From Hsuehochloa calcarea (lineage: Eukaryota; Streptophyta; Magnoliopsida; Poales; Poaceae), in NCBI GenBank assembly GCA_036346395.1, contig CM070609.1:24053223-24117222 (forward strand): a stretch of 64,000 nucleotides of DNA, in the 5' to 3' direction. Position numbers and translations under genes: made by a program. This document shows positions 1-11,374 of this stretch, piece after piece (positions within the stretch are counted from its first letter, which is position 1; the number at the start of each line of letters is the position of its first letter). The notes under the pieces were generated by a model. That model saw only the letters and a program-made list of their open reading frames with translations, was not told where the DNA came from and made no database searches.

Positions 1-545
1 TTCCTTTGTTCAAATCTATGTTCTCCTCAGCCCTTAGCCCAAGCATGCCAAACATCTGGTCATCCATGATATACACATCATTTCCATCCACATTAGCAAG
101 GTTGGGTGGATCAACTTGGGGAATAACGAAACCTTCCCCTTCACTAGCCCATATGAGAGTGTGTGTGGAGTTATTGCAAGGACTGCCTGGCTCTTGCCAT
201 TGTGATGTTTCTACCTGTTCACTACTAGGATCAACATGAAAGGATGGGTGTGGAGGACTCACAGACTGACAGTGCGAAGCACTAGGAATTCCACTGCAAA
301 TAGTTGATAAGTTATTTTGCCTATCGACTATAGTGATGAACAAATAAACCAACTTGCTATCCATGTTTGCATCACACAACCCCAGGAGTTCTGCATTGGT
401 ACATATTCTAACTTGTGTTCCTTTCTTACTACAAAGTACCATATCAAAGCATCCTGCGTCGACCCCAAATTTGACCTTCGTTTCAAGACAGCGTTCAGAT
501 CTAACATTCAGTACAAATATCTATCATCTATGACCAAATCGTGAG
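1..545 (-). pseudogene. Mutator-like transposase N-terminal remnant (partial)
   Basis: On the minus strand one frame stays open from about 525 to the window edge. It reads segments such as NVRSERCLETKVKFG, QVRICTNAELLGLCD and DVYIMDDQMFGMLGLRAEE. A leading segment (about 768-510, ending IDDRYLY) lies in another frame, so at least one frameshift separates them. The layout of a short beta-rich N-terminal part followed by an acidic, low-complexity linker and a D/E-rich 'MFGMLGL' segment resembles the N-terminal region of plant MULE transposases. The catalytic domain would lie beyond the left edge and is not visible. Family assignment is by resemblance only. It could also be another plant transposon-associated protein. 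Confidence 0.35.
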
Positions 546-839
546 CTGTAGCTGCATATGATTTGGTGCTGCCATCATCAAGCCATGCTAGGTATGCAAC
601 AAAGTTAGCAACTACTCTATATGCGGGTACCACCCTCAACACTACACCAACATCAACAATTAAATGAAATGCGAAGAACATGTTAGCTATAGTGAACAAT
701 CTTCTTCCATCACACAGTCCACAACATGACAAAAAAAAATTACCCGCTGCTACATGTGATTCTTTCATTTCTCACACGGTGGGAAGTCAATGCCGCACCA
801 CATGCGTCGAAGCTGCTGGGGACAAGCCTGGAGATGCGG

Positions 840-1170
840 TTGGGGCGGGTCTGGAGACGCGGTAGTCTAATGATGGATGAGTCTAGAAGGCAAGGTAGTC
901 GGCTGGGATCTCAGGGGAGGCACCGTCGGTCTGGAAGATGTGGCGGCTCGTGGGGGGGCTTGAGCTCACTCGGGCGGCCGATCGATGGGGGGGGGTTGGC
1001 CCAGCGAGGAGTAGGGAGAGGTAAGGCTGGGATGAGGCGGCCGACAAGGGGGGTGGGGCAGGATGGGCCAGGAGCACAGGGGAGGTGGCGCCGTCTCACC
1101 AGGGCAGCTAGTGCCTGTGCCCTAGCTCAGATGCTGATGGATGCTGGTTGGATGGAAACGATTAGATGAG
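840..1170. other. GC-rich stretch, no gene recognised
   Basis: The composition shifts abruptly to GC-rich, G-run-rich DNA between AT-richer flanks. Open frames exist on both strands, but their translations are low-complexity Arg/Gly/Pro with no domain. It may be the 5' leader or first exon region of the decayed minus-strand transposon gene at 1-768, but nothing proves this. From 1170 to 1400 the DNA is AT-rich and featureless. Confidence 0.4.
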
Positions 1171-1407
1171 TACCTTAAATGAGGGGGGGAATAAGTAGTT
1201 CACTTAGGAATAGATGAAAAATAAGAGAAATAAAATAAAATGAGAAAAAAGTAGAGATAATGATAAATTTCAAAGGAGAAAGAAATTAAAGTGGCATATA
1301 TCTAATTTTATAATACTGTATGGTATATCTCGAAGTGATATGTTTTTGAGTGTTGTATCACCGTCGGTAGCATGAGTGTAGATGGATGTGATAGGAGCCC
1401 AGAGGTT

Positions 1408-1568
1408 GAAGAACTCCTTCACTGCTTGGCCGAGCCTGGCCCCGTTAAAGTGAAATTTATGTACACTCCCCGAGTCAATGAACGTACTAGGCTGGACGTT
1501 TCGTTAACCCGACGGTGGGCCTCAATGCATGGACCACCCGCGGTTGATGTGGTAGCACGTGTAGAAAT
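1408..1568 (+). repeat. 161-bp direct repeat, left copy (part of putative copia 5' LTR)
   Basis: This segment recurs with high similarity at 5877-6035, on either side of the copia coding region. Both copies begin GAAGAACTCCTTCACTGC and end at CACGTGTAGAAAT, then diverge. The left copy lies upstream of a TATA-like CTATAAATA (1763) and of the LTR 3' end at 1960, so it fits the U3 part of a 5' LTR. No clean TG start could be fixed. Confidence 0.6.
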
Positions 1569-1960
1569 TGAAGATGCTATTCCTGGTAGTGGTCCAGAAC
1601 TAATCAATGCAAGCAACAAGGCGATTCAACTGTTGCATGCGCACCGAGCGCGTTCTCAGGAGTGGCTGACTAGGTGAGTGGTTGGCATGTGTGAGTGCGT
1701 GAGTTTTTGCACGAGAATGTAATAGGTCATGGGATGGCACGATCTTTAAACTTCCATGCGTTCTATAAATAGCAGTAGCTAGAACAATGTAATAAAAAGA
1801 GTCATAGTTTTGATTCCTAGAAAAGAACCAGAAAATTGCCCCCAAGTTGTTTCTTTTGTTCTTGAGTATTCTTTCCCCGCCGGGTCTGATACTATATCCT
1901 CGCTGGTCGAACTCCGCCCACACCATGATCGGGTGTGCGATCCTGTGCCATTTCCCAACA
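1569..1960 (+). repeat. Right part of the copia 5' LTR
   Basis: The block ends CCCAACA at 1960, directly before the primer binding site. It contains a TATA-like CTATAAATA near 1763 and an AT-rich following part, as expected for U3/R/U5 of an LTR. No second full copy was found downstream of the element, so the 3' LTR is truncated or replaced. Confidence 0.5.
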
Positions 1961-1962
1961 AT

Positions 1963-1974
1963 TGGTATCAGAGC
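1963..1974 (+). other. Retrotransposon primer binding site (tRNA-iMet type)
   Basis: TGGTATCAGAGC is the standard Ty1-copia minus-strand primer site, complementary to the 3' end of initiator methionine tRNA. It sits two bases after the LTR end (CA at 1960) and about 40 bases before the gag start. Confidence 0.9.
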
Positions 1975-2013
1975 GCCCCAGGTTGCAAGCCCAAAATCCT
2001 CCGGTTGAACCCA

Positions 2014-3009
2014 ATGTTGATTGTTGTGGCAGAGACATCGAGGGCGCAACAGAGCAGTGGTACGTTCCAGTACCCACAGCTGACGAACACGAATTACACC
2101 AGCTGGGTGATTCGTGTTCAAGCCATGATGGAGGATCAAGGGGTCTGGGAGGCTATCGAGTCGGCGGAAGGAGCTGAAGTCGACGCACGGCTCGGCAAGA
2201 ACGCAAGGTCGCACCTCCTTCAAGCATTTCCTGAAGACCTCCTTATGCAAGTGGCGAAGAAGACGACAGCTAAGCAGGTGTGGGACTGCCTCAAGACAAG
2301 GTTCGTCGGCGCGGATCGAGTGAAGGACGCGCAGCTGCAGACGTTGAAAAATGAGTTTGACGTCATGCACATGAACGATGGTGAGTCCCTCGACCAGTAT
2401 GCCAGTCGGCTCACCACCATGTCTGTCAGGTACTCAAGTCTCGGCGGGACGCTGAGCGATGCCATGCTCGTGGAGAAGCTGTTCAACACGGTGCCAGACC
2501 GGTTTATCAGTGTTATAGCCGACATCGAGCAATTCTTTGATCTCAACACTTTGGCATTCGAGGAGGCCGTGGGACGGCTCAAGACTTTTGAGGAGCGCAC
2601 GCGCAAAAAGGGCACTAGCATCGGCGGGAACGCCAACAGGCAGGTGCTCCTCACTCAGGCTAAGTGGGAGGCGCGGTTTAAGAAGGACAGCGGGGATTCA
2701 TCATCAAGCCAGAAGAACAAGGCTCCTGCAGATGGCGGGAACCGCGGCCGGGGTGGTCGTGGTCGCGGCAGAGGCCGTGACAGAGGTGGTCGTGGCGGAC
2801 CGCCACGCAAAGATGGGGCAAGTGGCTCTGGTGGCGGCGGCCGTAACAAGAGTCACATTCATTGCTTTAATTGCGACGAGATGGGGCACTATTTGACACG
2901 ATGTCGAGCCCCGAAGAAGGAGGAGGCTCACGTCGTGCGAGCCGACGACGCTGAGCCGGCACTGTTACTAGCGGTCTCTGAGGAGATACCGCTGGTCGGG
3001 CAGGAATGA
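2014..3009 (+). CDS. gag: Ty1-copia gag (capsid/nucleocapsid)
   Basis: The ATG at 2014 is the first sensible start after the primer binding site. The same frame is open further upstream, but that part lies inside the LTR. The roughly 330-residue product has the copia gag fold region (NTNYTSWVIRVQAMMEDQ, then WDCLKTRF, LKNEFDVMHM and ESLDQYASRL). It then has an Arg/Gly-rich basic stretch and one CCHC zinc knuckle, CFNCDEMGHYLTRC, near the C-terminus. Gag packages the element RNA. The frame ends at a TGA (3007-3009). The protease follows in the same frame after a further TAG at 3073, so gag and pol are now separated by two stops in what was one polyprotein. Confidence 0.85.
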   Translation: MLIVVAETSRAQQSSGTFQYPQLTNTNYTSWVIRVQAMMEDQGVWEAIESAEGAEVDARLGKNARSHLLQAFPEDLLMQVAKKTTAKQVWDCLKTRFVGADRVKDAQLQTLKNEFDVMHMNDGESLDQYASRLTTMSVRYSSLGGTLSDAMLVEKLFNTVPDRFISVIADIEQFFDLNTLAFEEAVGRLKTFEERTRKKGTSIGGNANRQVLLTQAKWEARFKKDSGDSSSSQKNKAPADGGNRGRGGRGRGRGRDRGGRGGPPRKDGASGSGGGGRNKSHIHCFNCDEMGHYLTRCRAPKKEEAHVVRADDAEPALLLAVSEEIPLVGQE

Positions 3010-3075
3010 CAAGATGTCGTTATGCTCAATGAGGAGAAGCTGTGGCCGGAGCTACACACTGTCGAGCACGTTTAG

Positions 3076-5877
3076 GCGCCAATTGATATCTTGTACCTAG
3101 ACAACAGTGCCGGCAACCACATGACTGGTGACAAGGAGAAATTCCGCGAGCTGGACGAAGCAGTCACCGGAAGGGTGAAATTCGGTGACGGCTCGACGGT
3201 ACAAATCAAGGGAAAGGGCTCAATTCTCTTTGCATGCAAGAACGATGACCAATGGCTGCTCCAGGAGGTATACTACATTCCCAGACTTTGCGGCAATATG
3301 GTGAGCCTCAGTCAACTCACCGAGACTGGTCACCGGGTTAACATGGATGAAGATGAACTTGAGGTGTTTGTCAAGAATCCTCTACGATTGATCATGAAGG
3401 TGAGGCGAACCCAAAATCGCCTCTATCGCATCGAGCTGCAGTTGGCGAGGCCAGTTTGCCTCCTGACAAGCCTCGATAATCCGGCATGGTTATGGCACGC
3501 ACGCCTTGGTCATGTGAACTTCCAAGCTTTGAAGATGCTCGTTATCAAAGGAATAGCGGCAGGTGTGCCACCGATCACACACCCTGAACAGTTGTGTCAG
3601 GCGTGTTTGGTGGCGGCGGCATAAGATCGCTGCTCCCATGGCCGGCAGCCTAGATACCGAGCGGAGGAGCCGTCAACTCCTGCACGTCGACTTGTGCGGG
3701 CCGATCACACCAGTAACTCCAGCCGGTAATCATTATTTTATGCTAATTGTTGATGATTACTCCCGGTAGATGTGGTTACATGTTATCAAAACAAAGGACC
3801 AGGCGTGCTCGGCATTCATGAAGACCAAGGTGCTGGTCGAGAACACGAGTGGTCACTGCGTCAAGATTTTTAGGTCAGACCGCGGCGGCGAGTTTCTTTC
3901 GGCAGAGCTCGCAAAGGTGTGCAAGCAGGCAGGAATTGAACGCCATTTCACCGCACCGTATTCTCTTCAGTAAAACGGTGTGGTGGAACGGTGCAACAGA
4001 ACAGTGATGGCTATGGCACACTCACTTCTTAAAAGCATGAGCATGCCCGGCAGATTTTGGGGGGAGGCGGTGCGACATGCCGTTTATCTCCTAAATCGGC
4101 TCCCAACCAAGGCGATGGGTGATCGCACCCCGTTCGGGGCATGGATGGGGAGGAAGCCGCACCTGGCACACATTCGTGTGTTTGGTTGCACGGCGCACGC
4201 CAAGGTGATTGCGCCAAACTTAAAAAAGCTCGACGACCGCAGCTAGCCAATGGTGTACTTGGGCGTCGAGGAAGGATGCAAAGCTCACCGACTACTGGAC
4301 CCACATCGCAGCAAAATCTATGTAAGTCACGATGTTATATTTGAAGAAAATGTGGAATGGAAGTGGTCGGACGATGCAGGGAGTAGTCGGTCACCCGACT
4401 TTGTGATCGAGGAGGATGCTAATTCCGAGCAGATGGGAGGTAGCCCAGCTCCGTTCGTAGGTATCTCGACAAGCGAGCCGGTGCCCATGACAGCACCCGT
4501 CCCGACCACTCCACAAGTCGTGGCAACCAGTGCACCACTGATGGCTGAGGGTGCCGACCAGGGCAAGAACCCACCCACACAGTGGTCGGGCGGACACGCT
4601 CGGCAAATGATGATGGACTGCTCGATCACAGCACATGGAGGAGATCATGCGCAATGCACCACGTGTGGAGCTGGAGTATGAAGAAGCTGATGAGGAGGCA
4701 ATGCTTATGGTGATGGAGGAGATATCCTCTTATCGCGAGGCTGCTAGTCAGCCAGCGTGGGAGGAAGCCATGACCAAGGAAATTGAGGCCATCGAGAAGA
4801 ACGCAACGTGGTCGCTTACCACGTTGCCAGTCGGGCACAAGGCGATCGGGCTAAAATGGGTGTACAAATTGAAGAAGAACTCAGATGGCAAGGTGATCAA
4901 GCACAAGGCACGGTTGGTTGCCAAGGGGTATGTGCAGCGACATGGTATCGACTTTGAAGAAATCTTCGCGACGGCCGCCACTCGACATCGCGTGTCATTC
5001 TTGCCATCACAGCCAACCGCGGGTGGCAAGTGCATCACCTTGATGTAAAATTAGCATTCTTGAATGGCGAGCTCGAAGAGGAGGTTTATGTGGCCCAACC
5101 AGAGGGGTTCACCTTGAAAAACAAGGAGCACTTGGTGCTCAAGTTGAGCAAAGCGCCTATGAGCTTGGCAGTGTCGCGTGCATGGAATACGCGGCTTGAC
5201 AAGTCCGAAGCGGCTGGCTTCACAAGGTGTGCACAGGAGCAAGTCAGTGTACACAAGGGGCAAAAACGGCGGCGCGGCATTATTGTCGGCGTCTATGTTG
5301 ATGATCTAATCGTGACCGGGGAGAATCTAGTGGCGATTGCAGCCTTCAAGCAGCAGATGATGGGGGAGTTTGAAATGAGCAACCTTGGCTTGCTCACGTA
5401 CTACCTTGGCATTGAGGTAGCACAAGGAGACGGTGGTATCTCGATCAAGCAGACTACCTATGCAAAAAAGGTATTAACTCAATTTGGAATGCTTGATTGC
5501 AATTCCACCAAAATTCCTATGGAGCCGAGGACCCAGCTGCACAAGGATCCAGAAGGACACCCGGTTGACGCCACCGAGTACCGGCGCGTCATCGGATGCC
5601 TACGCTATCTCCTTCACACCAGGCCAGATCTTTCCTATGACGTCGGCGTAGCGAGTAGATTCATGGAGAGGCCCACGGAGAAGCATCACAAGGCTATGAA
5701 GCGCATCCTCCAATATCTCAAAGGGACAATTGAGTTCGACCGTGTATGGGAGAGGAGGCGAGAAGAGGTGATCACCGCTTTACTGCATGCTGATCCGCCG
5801 GTGATATGGATGATCGGAAGAGCACAGGCGTCATGGCGTTCTACGTCAACGACTGCCTAGTTTCATGGAACTCGCAG
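3076..5877 (+). pseudogene. pol: Ty1-copia pol (protease, integrase, reverse transcriptase, RNase H), decayed
   Basis: Domains appear in copia order. The protease site region YLDNSAGNHMTGD is at 3094; its usual D-T/S-G-A is altered. The GAG-pre-integrase motif LWHARLGHVNFQAL lies near 3490, and integrase core pieces HVDLCGP, LIVDDYSR and FRSDRGGEF lie at 3680-3900. Reverse transcriptase follows with WVYKLKKNSDGKV (4859), HLDVKLAFLNGELEEEV (5034) and the YVDD box (about 5296). RNase H is cut short after the VSWNSQK motif. The frame is broken by a shift near 3622, stops at 3767, 3971 and 4244, shifts near 4635 and 5030, and a shift near 5790. Beyond 5877 the coding sequence runs straight into a repeat, so the C-terminus and polypurine tract are missing. 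The element cannot move by itself. Confidence 0.9.
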
Positions 5878-6035
5878 AAGAACTCCTTCACTGCTTGGCC
5901 GAGCTTGGCCCCGTTAAAGTGAAATTTACGTACACTCCCGAGTCGATGAACGTATTTAGGTCGACGCTTCGTTAACCCGACGGTGGGCCTCACGCATGGA
6001 CCGCCCGCGGTTGATGTGGTAGCACGTGTAGAAAT
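5877..6035 (+). repeat. 159-bp direct repeat, right copy (possible 3' LTR stub)
   Basis: This is the right-hand partner of the repeat at 1408-1568. It begins inside the RNase H coding sequence, immediately after VSWNSQK, with no polypurine tract before it. If it is the U3 start of the 3' LTR, an internal deletion removed the pol C-terminus and the tract. Only about 160 bp match the left copy. Confidence 0.6.
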
Positions 6036-6653
6036 AACAACACGTTGGGCCCAAGCGAAGCGGCCCACGTGCCGGTTGATCGAGCAGTTGCCATGCGGTA
6101 CAAAGAGGTCGCGGAAGCGAAGTTGCCCGCGGTGCTCTGGGCCGAGCGCCCGTACTTTCGCGCCACTCGTGTGCCGCACACGCCCATCAAACCATCAGTC
6201 GCGTGCTCGCACTAACATCTCGTGCATAACCACGATCCACGAACCGGGTGAACTCGATCGACCGACACCGTTCCGCGGCGTGGGGCATTGGCTGCACTAT
6301 TGGTGCCTTTGCTGAGGAAAAAGGTTACCGTCATCCAACGACGGTCCTCTCCACTCAGCCAGCCAAGGTCGTGCCTTCGAAGGTGCGGTGCTCAATGACT
6401 GTCGTGTGCAGGTCAGTGACGTCGCCGCTTCTCTCCTACAACCGTTGCATCTCGGAGCGAGAAGGATGCTGCTGCTGCCCCACACCAGTTGCCTTTGCCA
6501 TCGGTGACTCCTGCGACGTCAACCGACGCTGGAAGGTTGTTATCCCCGATGTTGTTCATCGAGACTTCGTTGATCCTCTTCTACGCGACACAACATCGTC
6601 ATCGTACTCACTCATCAACATGTCGCCACCAAGTACTTCAACTGTGGTCACAC
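6036..6653. other. Unrecognised DNA, possibly the tail of a second retroelement
   Basis: GC-rich to moderate sequence with short open frames in all phases and no domain that I can name. It runs into the LTR-like block at 6654, so it may be the broken 3' coding end of another element. No primer site or conserved motif supports this. Confidence 0.3.
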
Positions 6654-7010
6654 TGTAGCTTGAGGACGAGCTGCCTCGCCGCGAGGGATGTAATGGTATG
6701 GACTAAGATCCCAGCGAGACATGTAATGGTATGGACTAAGATCCCAGCGAGACACTGCACTAGGGGTATGAACAGATCCATGGTACTGTAGCATTATGTG
6801 AATAGTAATTGCTAGTACTGTAGCACCATTATCCATTTTTCATAGATAGTTGATGAATTTTCTAGGATAAAGAATAATTAGTTAGCTAGGTTATTTTGGG
6901 ATTCCTTATAAAAGGCCGTTCTGAGGTACCCCCATCCATCAACGCTGTATAGTGTTAAATCTTGTGATGTATTGAAACTTAGCAATTTAGGTTCTAGAAA
7001 AGAAAAACAC
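6654..7010 (+). repeat. LTR-like remnant
   Basis: After the segment reading LEDELPRREGCNGMD, the sequence TGTAATGGTATGG begins a block with a TATA-like CCTTATAAAAGG near 6904. A polyadenylation-like AT-rich zone and a TGATGTATTGAAAC segment follow. This order of promoter-like and terminator-like elements without genes fits an LTR. No second copy was found in the window. Confidence 0.35.
6688..6753 (+). repeat. Tandem duplication, 33 bp x 2
   Basis: Two perfect adjacent copies of a 33-bp unit (ATGTAATGGTATGGAC...CAGCGAGAC), at 6688-6720 and 6721-6753, at the start of the LTR-like block. Confidence 0.9.
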
Positions 7011-7088
7011 TTCCCATCTTCTGATCTTTTATTCTAGCAGTAGTATGTATGCCGGTGCTAGTTAGCATAGCACTTGCATTATCAAGTC

Positions 7089-7250
7089 TTAAATCAGACC
7101 CTTTTTTTGGCATCCACCCTTCTTACACAATTCCCTGACGCTATCAATGTACATGAACTCTCCAATCTCCATGTTCAGTCGCTCACCATTGCGGTACATA
7201 TCAGCGTATGCCAATGAGGCAATGACATTCACCACCCCCAATGTAATGAC
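7089..7250 (-). pseudogene. Putative terminal exon of an unrecognised gene
   Basis: The minus strand has an acceptor-like AATTCAG at 7251 followed by a 53-codon open frame. It includes VITLGVVNVIASLAYADMY and GEFMYIDSVRELCKKG, and ends in a TAA (7089-7091). The residue mix looks like real protein rather than random translation. No upstream exon was found and I do not recognise the family. It may be an orphan exon left in or by a transposon. Confidence 0.25.
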
Positions 7251-8369
7251 CTGAATTTCTGAAGTTAAGGACCATGTGTACTATAACAGATTATTCTACC
7301 GCCTTTCTTTTCTAGTTATGGTTTCGAACTTCAGGGATTTGCATTTGCGTAGATGGATTGGTTTGCACCTGCTACATTCCGATTGCAGAGATCCAATATT
7401 TGAAAGTATTTGTTCAGGATAAAGAATCTGCAAGCTGAAGGGACCTGCTTTTGGTAGGATCATCTTTTTTGTGTGTGGAAAGATCTAGCAATGACGTGCT
7501 CCTGTGCTGATTGGATATGTTCACTCTTGCAAATGATGTTTAAGCTGTCATGGTCATCATATTGCATTTGGAATACTACTGCATCAGTATGCTCCGGTGT
7601 TCATTATGTCTTCTGGTGTGGACTGTGGACAGCCCTCTGGTAGAACTAGAAGTCGGCTGCAATTGTAATGGCTCACAGAATTACGCGTCCTCCATCCTAT
7701 ATACCTCGTGGTAATCCAATTTTCATTTCTAACTACAGCTGGGTGTGACATTACGCTATTCTGATATCTTGTTTTCCCAATTCTTACGCACTTGCACCAT
7801 ACTTTATATGTTTCATGAACTCCTTGAAAAGTATTTGGCGTTGTAAGCTGATCTCTACAATCATCGGCATCCTTTCTTAGGAAGTTTGGAACCGAGCACA
7901 CGCTTGTGAATCCGATTGCAATTGGTTGTCCGCTGTCTTAAGTACGAACCACGATATCTTGCATTGGGAATTTTGATTACTGCTCTTTCTGTGGCCTATT
8001 TCAACATTCTTGTCAATTGTTGTGGCCCATTTCAGTATTCTTGTCAATTGTCAAATGTTTAGGCAGCAGCAAACTATCTGACGAGCAGGCCATTCAACTA
8101 CTCCTAGCCCAATGTAACAAACCATTCCGTTTCAATAATCTTCTACTGAGGTCACTCTATTCCCTTGTTTCCTTTTTGAGAGAACCTTCAAAGTACTGGC
8201 ACATTTGGCTCCTGGTCTGCATAAACATCAATGGAAGACTAGCATCTTTGAATTGAATCTATATGAACTGACACCCATCGGAGAAGCTGGAAGCTGTTAT
8301 TATCAGATACAGGGAGAAGAAGGACGTGTGTCGCCAGACTAATGAACCTTACTGCGTAGCACTAGCGTA
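7251..8369. other. No feature recognised
   Basis: Moderately AT-rich DNA with short open frames only, no domain-like translation and no clear repeat. Confidence 0.5.
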
Positions 8370-8860
8370 TAAGGGTGAAAACGGGTCGGATACGGACACA
8401 TATTGCTCTTCTCGTATTCTAACCTATATTTTTACCTCGGATTCGGAGTAGGATATATATACAAATGCAAATTTTTCGGGATACAGGTATGGTGTGGATG
8501 TGGATTGGATTCAAATCGGTCACAAATAATTTGACGGACAGTGTACATGTAAAGAAAAGATATAACTTCACAAACGAAAGCGTCATAATAGTCATATTAT
8601 AATACCTATTAGAGAATTATTTATTGTACTTAACAACATAAACAAAATCAAATATAAATTCATATTATACATTAGCCAATGATTAGAAAACCATAGAGGA
8701 TATTAAAGGATATTGATGTTTATCCTAACTCATATTCCATCAGATTTTTCAGATACAGAACATCGAATGCGGATCATGGCTAAAAATTGGTACCCAGACG
8801 GATTTTTTTCCGGATACCATATCGGATCGGGTGGGAATTTTCGGCCAGTTTTCACCCCTA
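8370..8860. mobile_element. Non-autonomous hAT-type MITE
   Basis: The 491-bp block starts TAAGGGTGAAAACGGGTCGG and ends with the inverse of TAGGGGTGAAAACTGGCCG. This GGGTGAAAAC terminus is typical of plant hAT elements. The eight bases outside each end (CTAGCGTA and CTAGCATT) match at six of eight positions, as expected for an aged 8-bp hAT target duplication. The interior is AT-rich and has no transposase, so it would need a hAT transposase in trans. Confidence 0.75.
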
Positions 8861-11374
8861 CTAGCATTGGTTCAGAACAGCAAGTGAGCATTTCAGCGTC
8901 TAAGTGACACATTTGACAAGGCGTAGTGCCTAGTTCTAGTGAGAAACAGAGTACCAAAAGAAATTTGCATGGAAGCTACATCTAAACGCCCCTTCATTCA
9001 TCAGCATCTTGGACTGAAATTATTCGGCAATCAACTTATTCCAATCTACTTCTTGATGTATGCCAATTTTACATGGAAACGATAACGATTGCCATGCGTT
9101 CCTGGTCCAAAAAGTGGGGGAAAAATAGGGAAGCAAGAAAATGATGAAGGAGATGACATGTATAGTCACGCACACAAAATAGCAAATTTCATCGAGATAA
9201 AATAGGCATAGCTGAGAAACTGACAGAACAACTGTGCCAAAAAAAAACTCACAAAAAGTCTTCTGAATATGAGATAAAACTTGCATAAGAAAGATACTGA
9301 ACTACAGTGCGCAATGAACTGTGACTCTCTGAGTGAAACGGCCACCAAACGCCAAACTCAGAACCTCCAACTGTTCAGTGTCAGAACAACATGTGCCAAA
9401 CTTGGGGACGACTGGTTCCAGCTTCATTTCACCACTACCGTGTCTCTGCAGAAACGTCCTGTAAATCTGACAGACAGATGCTGAACAAGTGCTCGGTTCA
9501 GAGCCTTGCAGAGTCCAAACTGCCATGATCACTCTTGGGATCAGATCATCCATTGTGCTTTGCAGGGGACCTTTCTTGTCAGTAGTACAGTACATGCACA
9601 TCGCTTTTGTCCGGTAGAATGTTACTGTGTGGTCCTATCAGGCAACTAGTACAGTGCTAATACCATGATGTGTTGGGCTAATCACCAATGGCTAATCATT
9701 TGGACAGTGGTGAGGTTCAAAGAAAGAATCTTTTATTATTCAGCTGCTAAGCTCCAAATTGTTCTTTGCTTTTTTGCAAACCAAACCACATCATTGAGCA
9801 GGAATTATTCGCTTCTTTGCATGGAAAGGGGTGCAGAGTGCTCTGGTTTGCCGCCTCCTCAGGTTGCTTCTTAATAATATAAATATATATAATCTAGTCC
9901 ATTGCTTAGTGTAATCCTTAATTGTCGGCCAGATTAGCGAGGATCCGGTTCCATGTCAGGCCAAAGGGAGAGAAATAATCAATCAGGGGCTGGAGAAAGA
10001 CGAGGCTTTGGCCTTTCTTGGATGGAGAAGTTGAGTTACGCAAGTAATATGAGGAGATTAAGAAATGGAAAAGGGTGTAGTTTTTTGGTGATGCAAAGTC
10101 TTGCGCTTACATGTGACTCCACGTGAGGTGATCTTATTTCTAATGCTTCCAGAATCCAGAGTGAGACCAGAAGCAAGTAGCAACTGCACCTATGTGCATA
10201 AAATCCGCATTGTTTGTTTACTTGATATCCATTTTGTTCGGTTCTTCTTTTGCTCTGAATTTTTAACCCGAACCAATCGCAGCCTAAATCTGTAGTTGTC
10301 ATCCCCTGAATAACGTTTGCATCTATGTTGGTATCATTTTCGCACTTGGAAAACAAAATTTAGCGTCGTTTTCAGCGGGTATCGAAGTTAACAGGTGAAA
10401 GAAACGTGAGATTACAATCTCTAAAGACTATAGCCCCTGGGTTTGGTGGTCTAGTTTTTTCATCCTAAACTTACTCCAGTTCCTTGCACCATGTGCATGC
10501 CATCTCATTGGACCGACCAAAGGAAACTACCCATCTGATCTCAGTAGTAAATCGACGTCGAGCCATCACAATCAGGAAGCCGCGGTGACCATGTGACTTG
10601 TAGTTGTACAAGACAATTAGTAATCATTTCACTAAACTGTGATATAGATCACTAATTAACCATGTAACCAAGTGGCAACTGTATATGGATTGTGGACTCA
10701 AATAGAAGTTTCTTCTCTTTTCCTGCGTAATAACGCGTTTTCTCTTCCTAGGATACATATCTTTTTCTTCCTAGAGCCCATCAATCGGCAGCTCCGAGGA
10801 AGATTAGACGTAGATTACAAGGCCAATAATTTAGTCTAATTCAGTTCGTGCCCCTGGGTTCTGGATCGTGATTTGAGCGATCTTTGTTGCGTTGTGCAAA
10901 GATACGCGTCAAGCGAAGAGTTTGGTTCCAGCTGTCCTCCGTCTCCTCCATGGTTGGCGCCAAAATACACTGTCAGTTCGTGTTGTACTGCTCCAGTTTA
11001 TTATGTCTCCAAAGAAGCTTTGATTCTCATCGTGTAAGGCAGAATCAACATGCCAATTGCCACCCGTGATTTTTCCCCTTCGCACCATTGTTCGACACAA
11101 AACAATTCTTGTAATTCTGTTGCCGGCTTTTGTTTAGCCCAACAGACGTGGCACTCGGTTTTCTGGCTGAGAGCCAGAGTTTGATTCACATTAACTGTTG
11201 GCTTGAGTATGCAATTCGATAATATAAAAAAAAACATAACGAATGGTTGGAACTTGCTGGCACTAAAAGAGGGTGAGCCAGTGTCGGACTTGGATTTTTT
11301 TAATCCAGAATCCTCTGTGATTAACCTGCGCTACTCTCTGGATCAGTAGTTAGCGCTCACGGTTCACATTACTC
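8861..11374. other. No gene recognised
   Basis: Only short open frames with no recognisable motif. A minus-strand frame at 9302-9601 is the longest but has no domain. No tRNA-like or repeat structure stood out. Confidence 0.45.

Noticed and set aside
726..1169. Long plus-strand open frame, Arg/Gly-rich
   Set aside because: Low-complexity translation of GC-rich DNA, no domain, overlapping frames on the other strand equally open.
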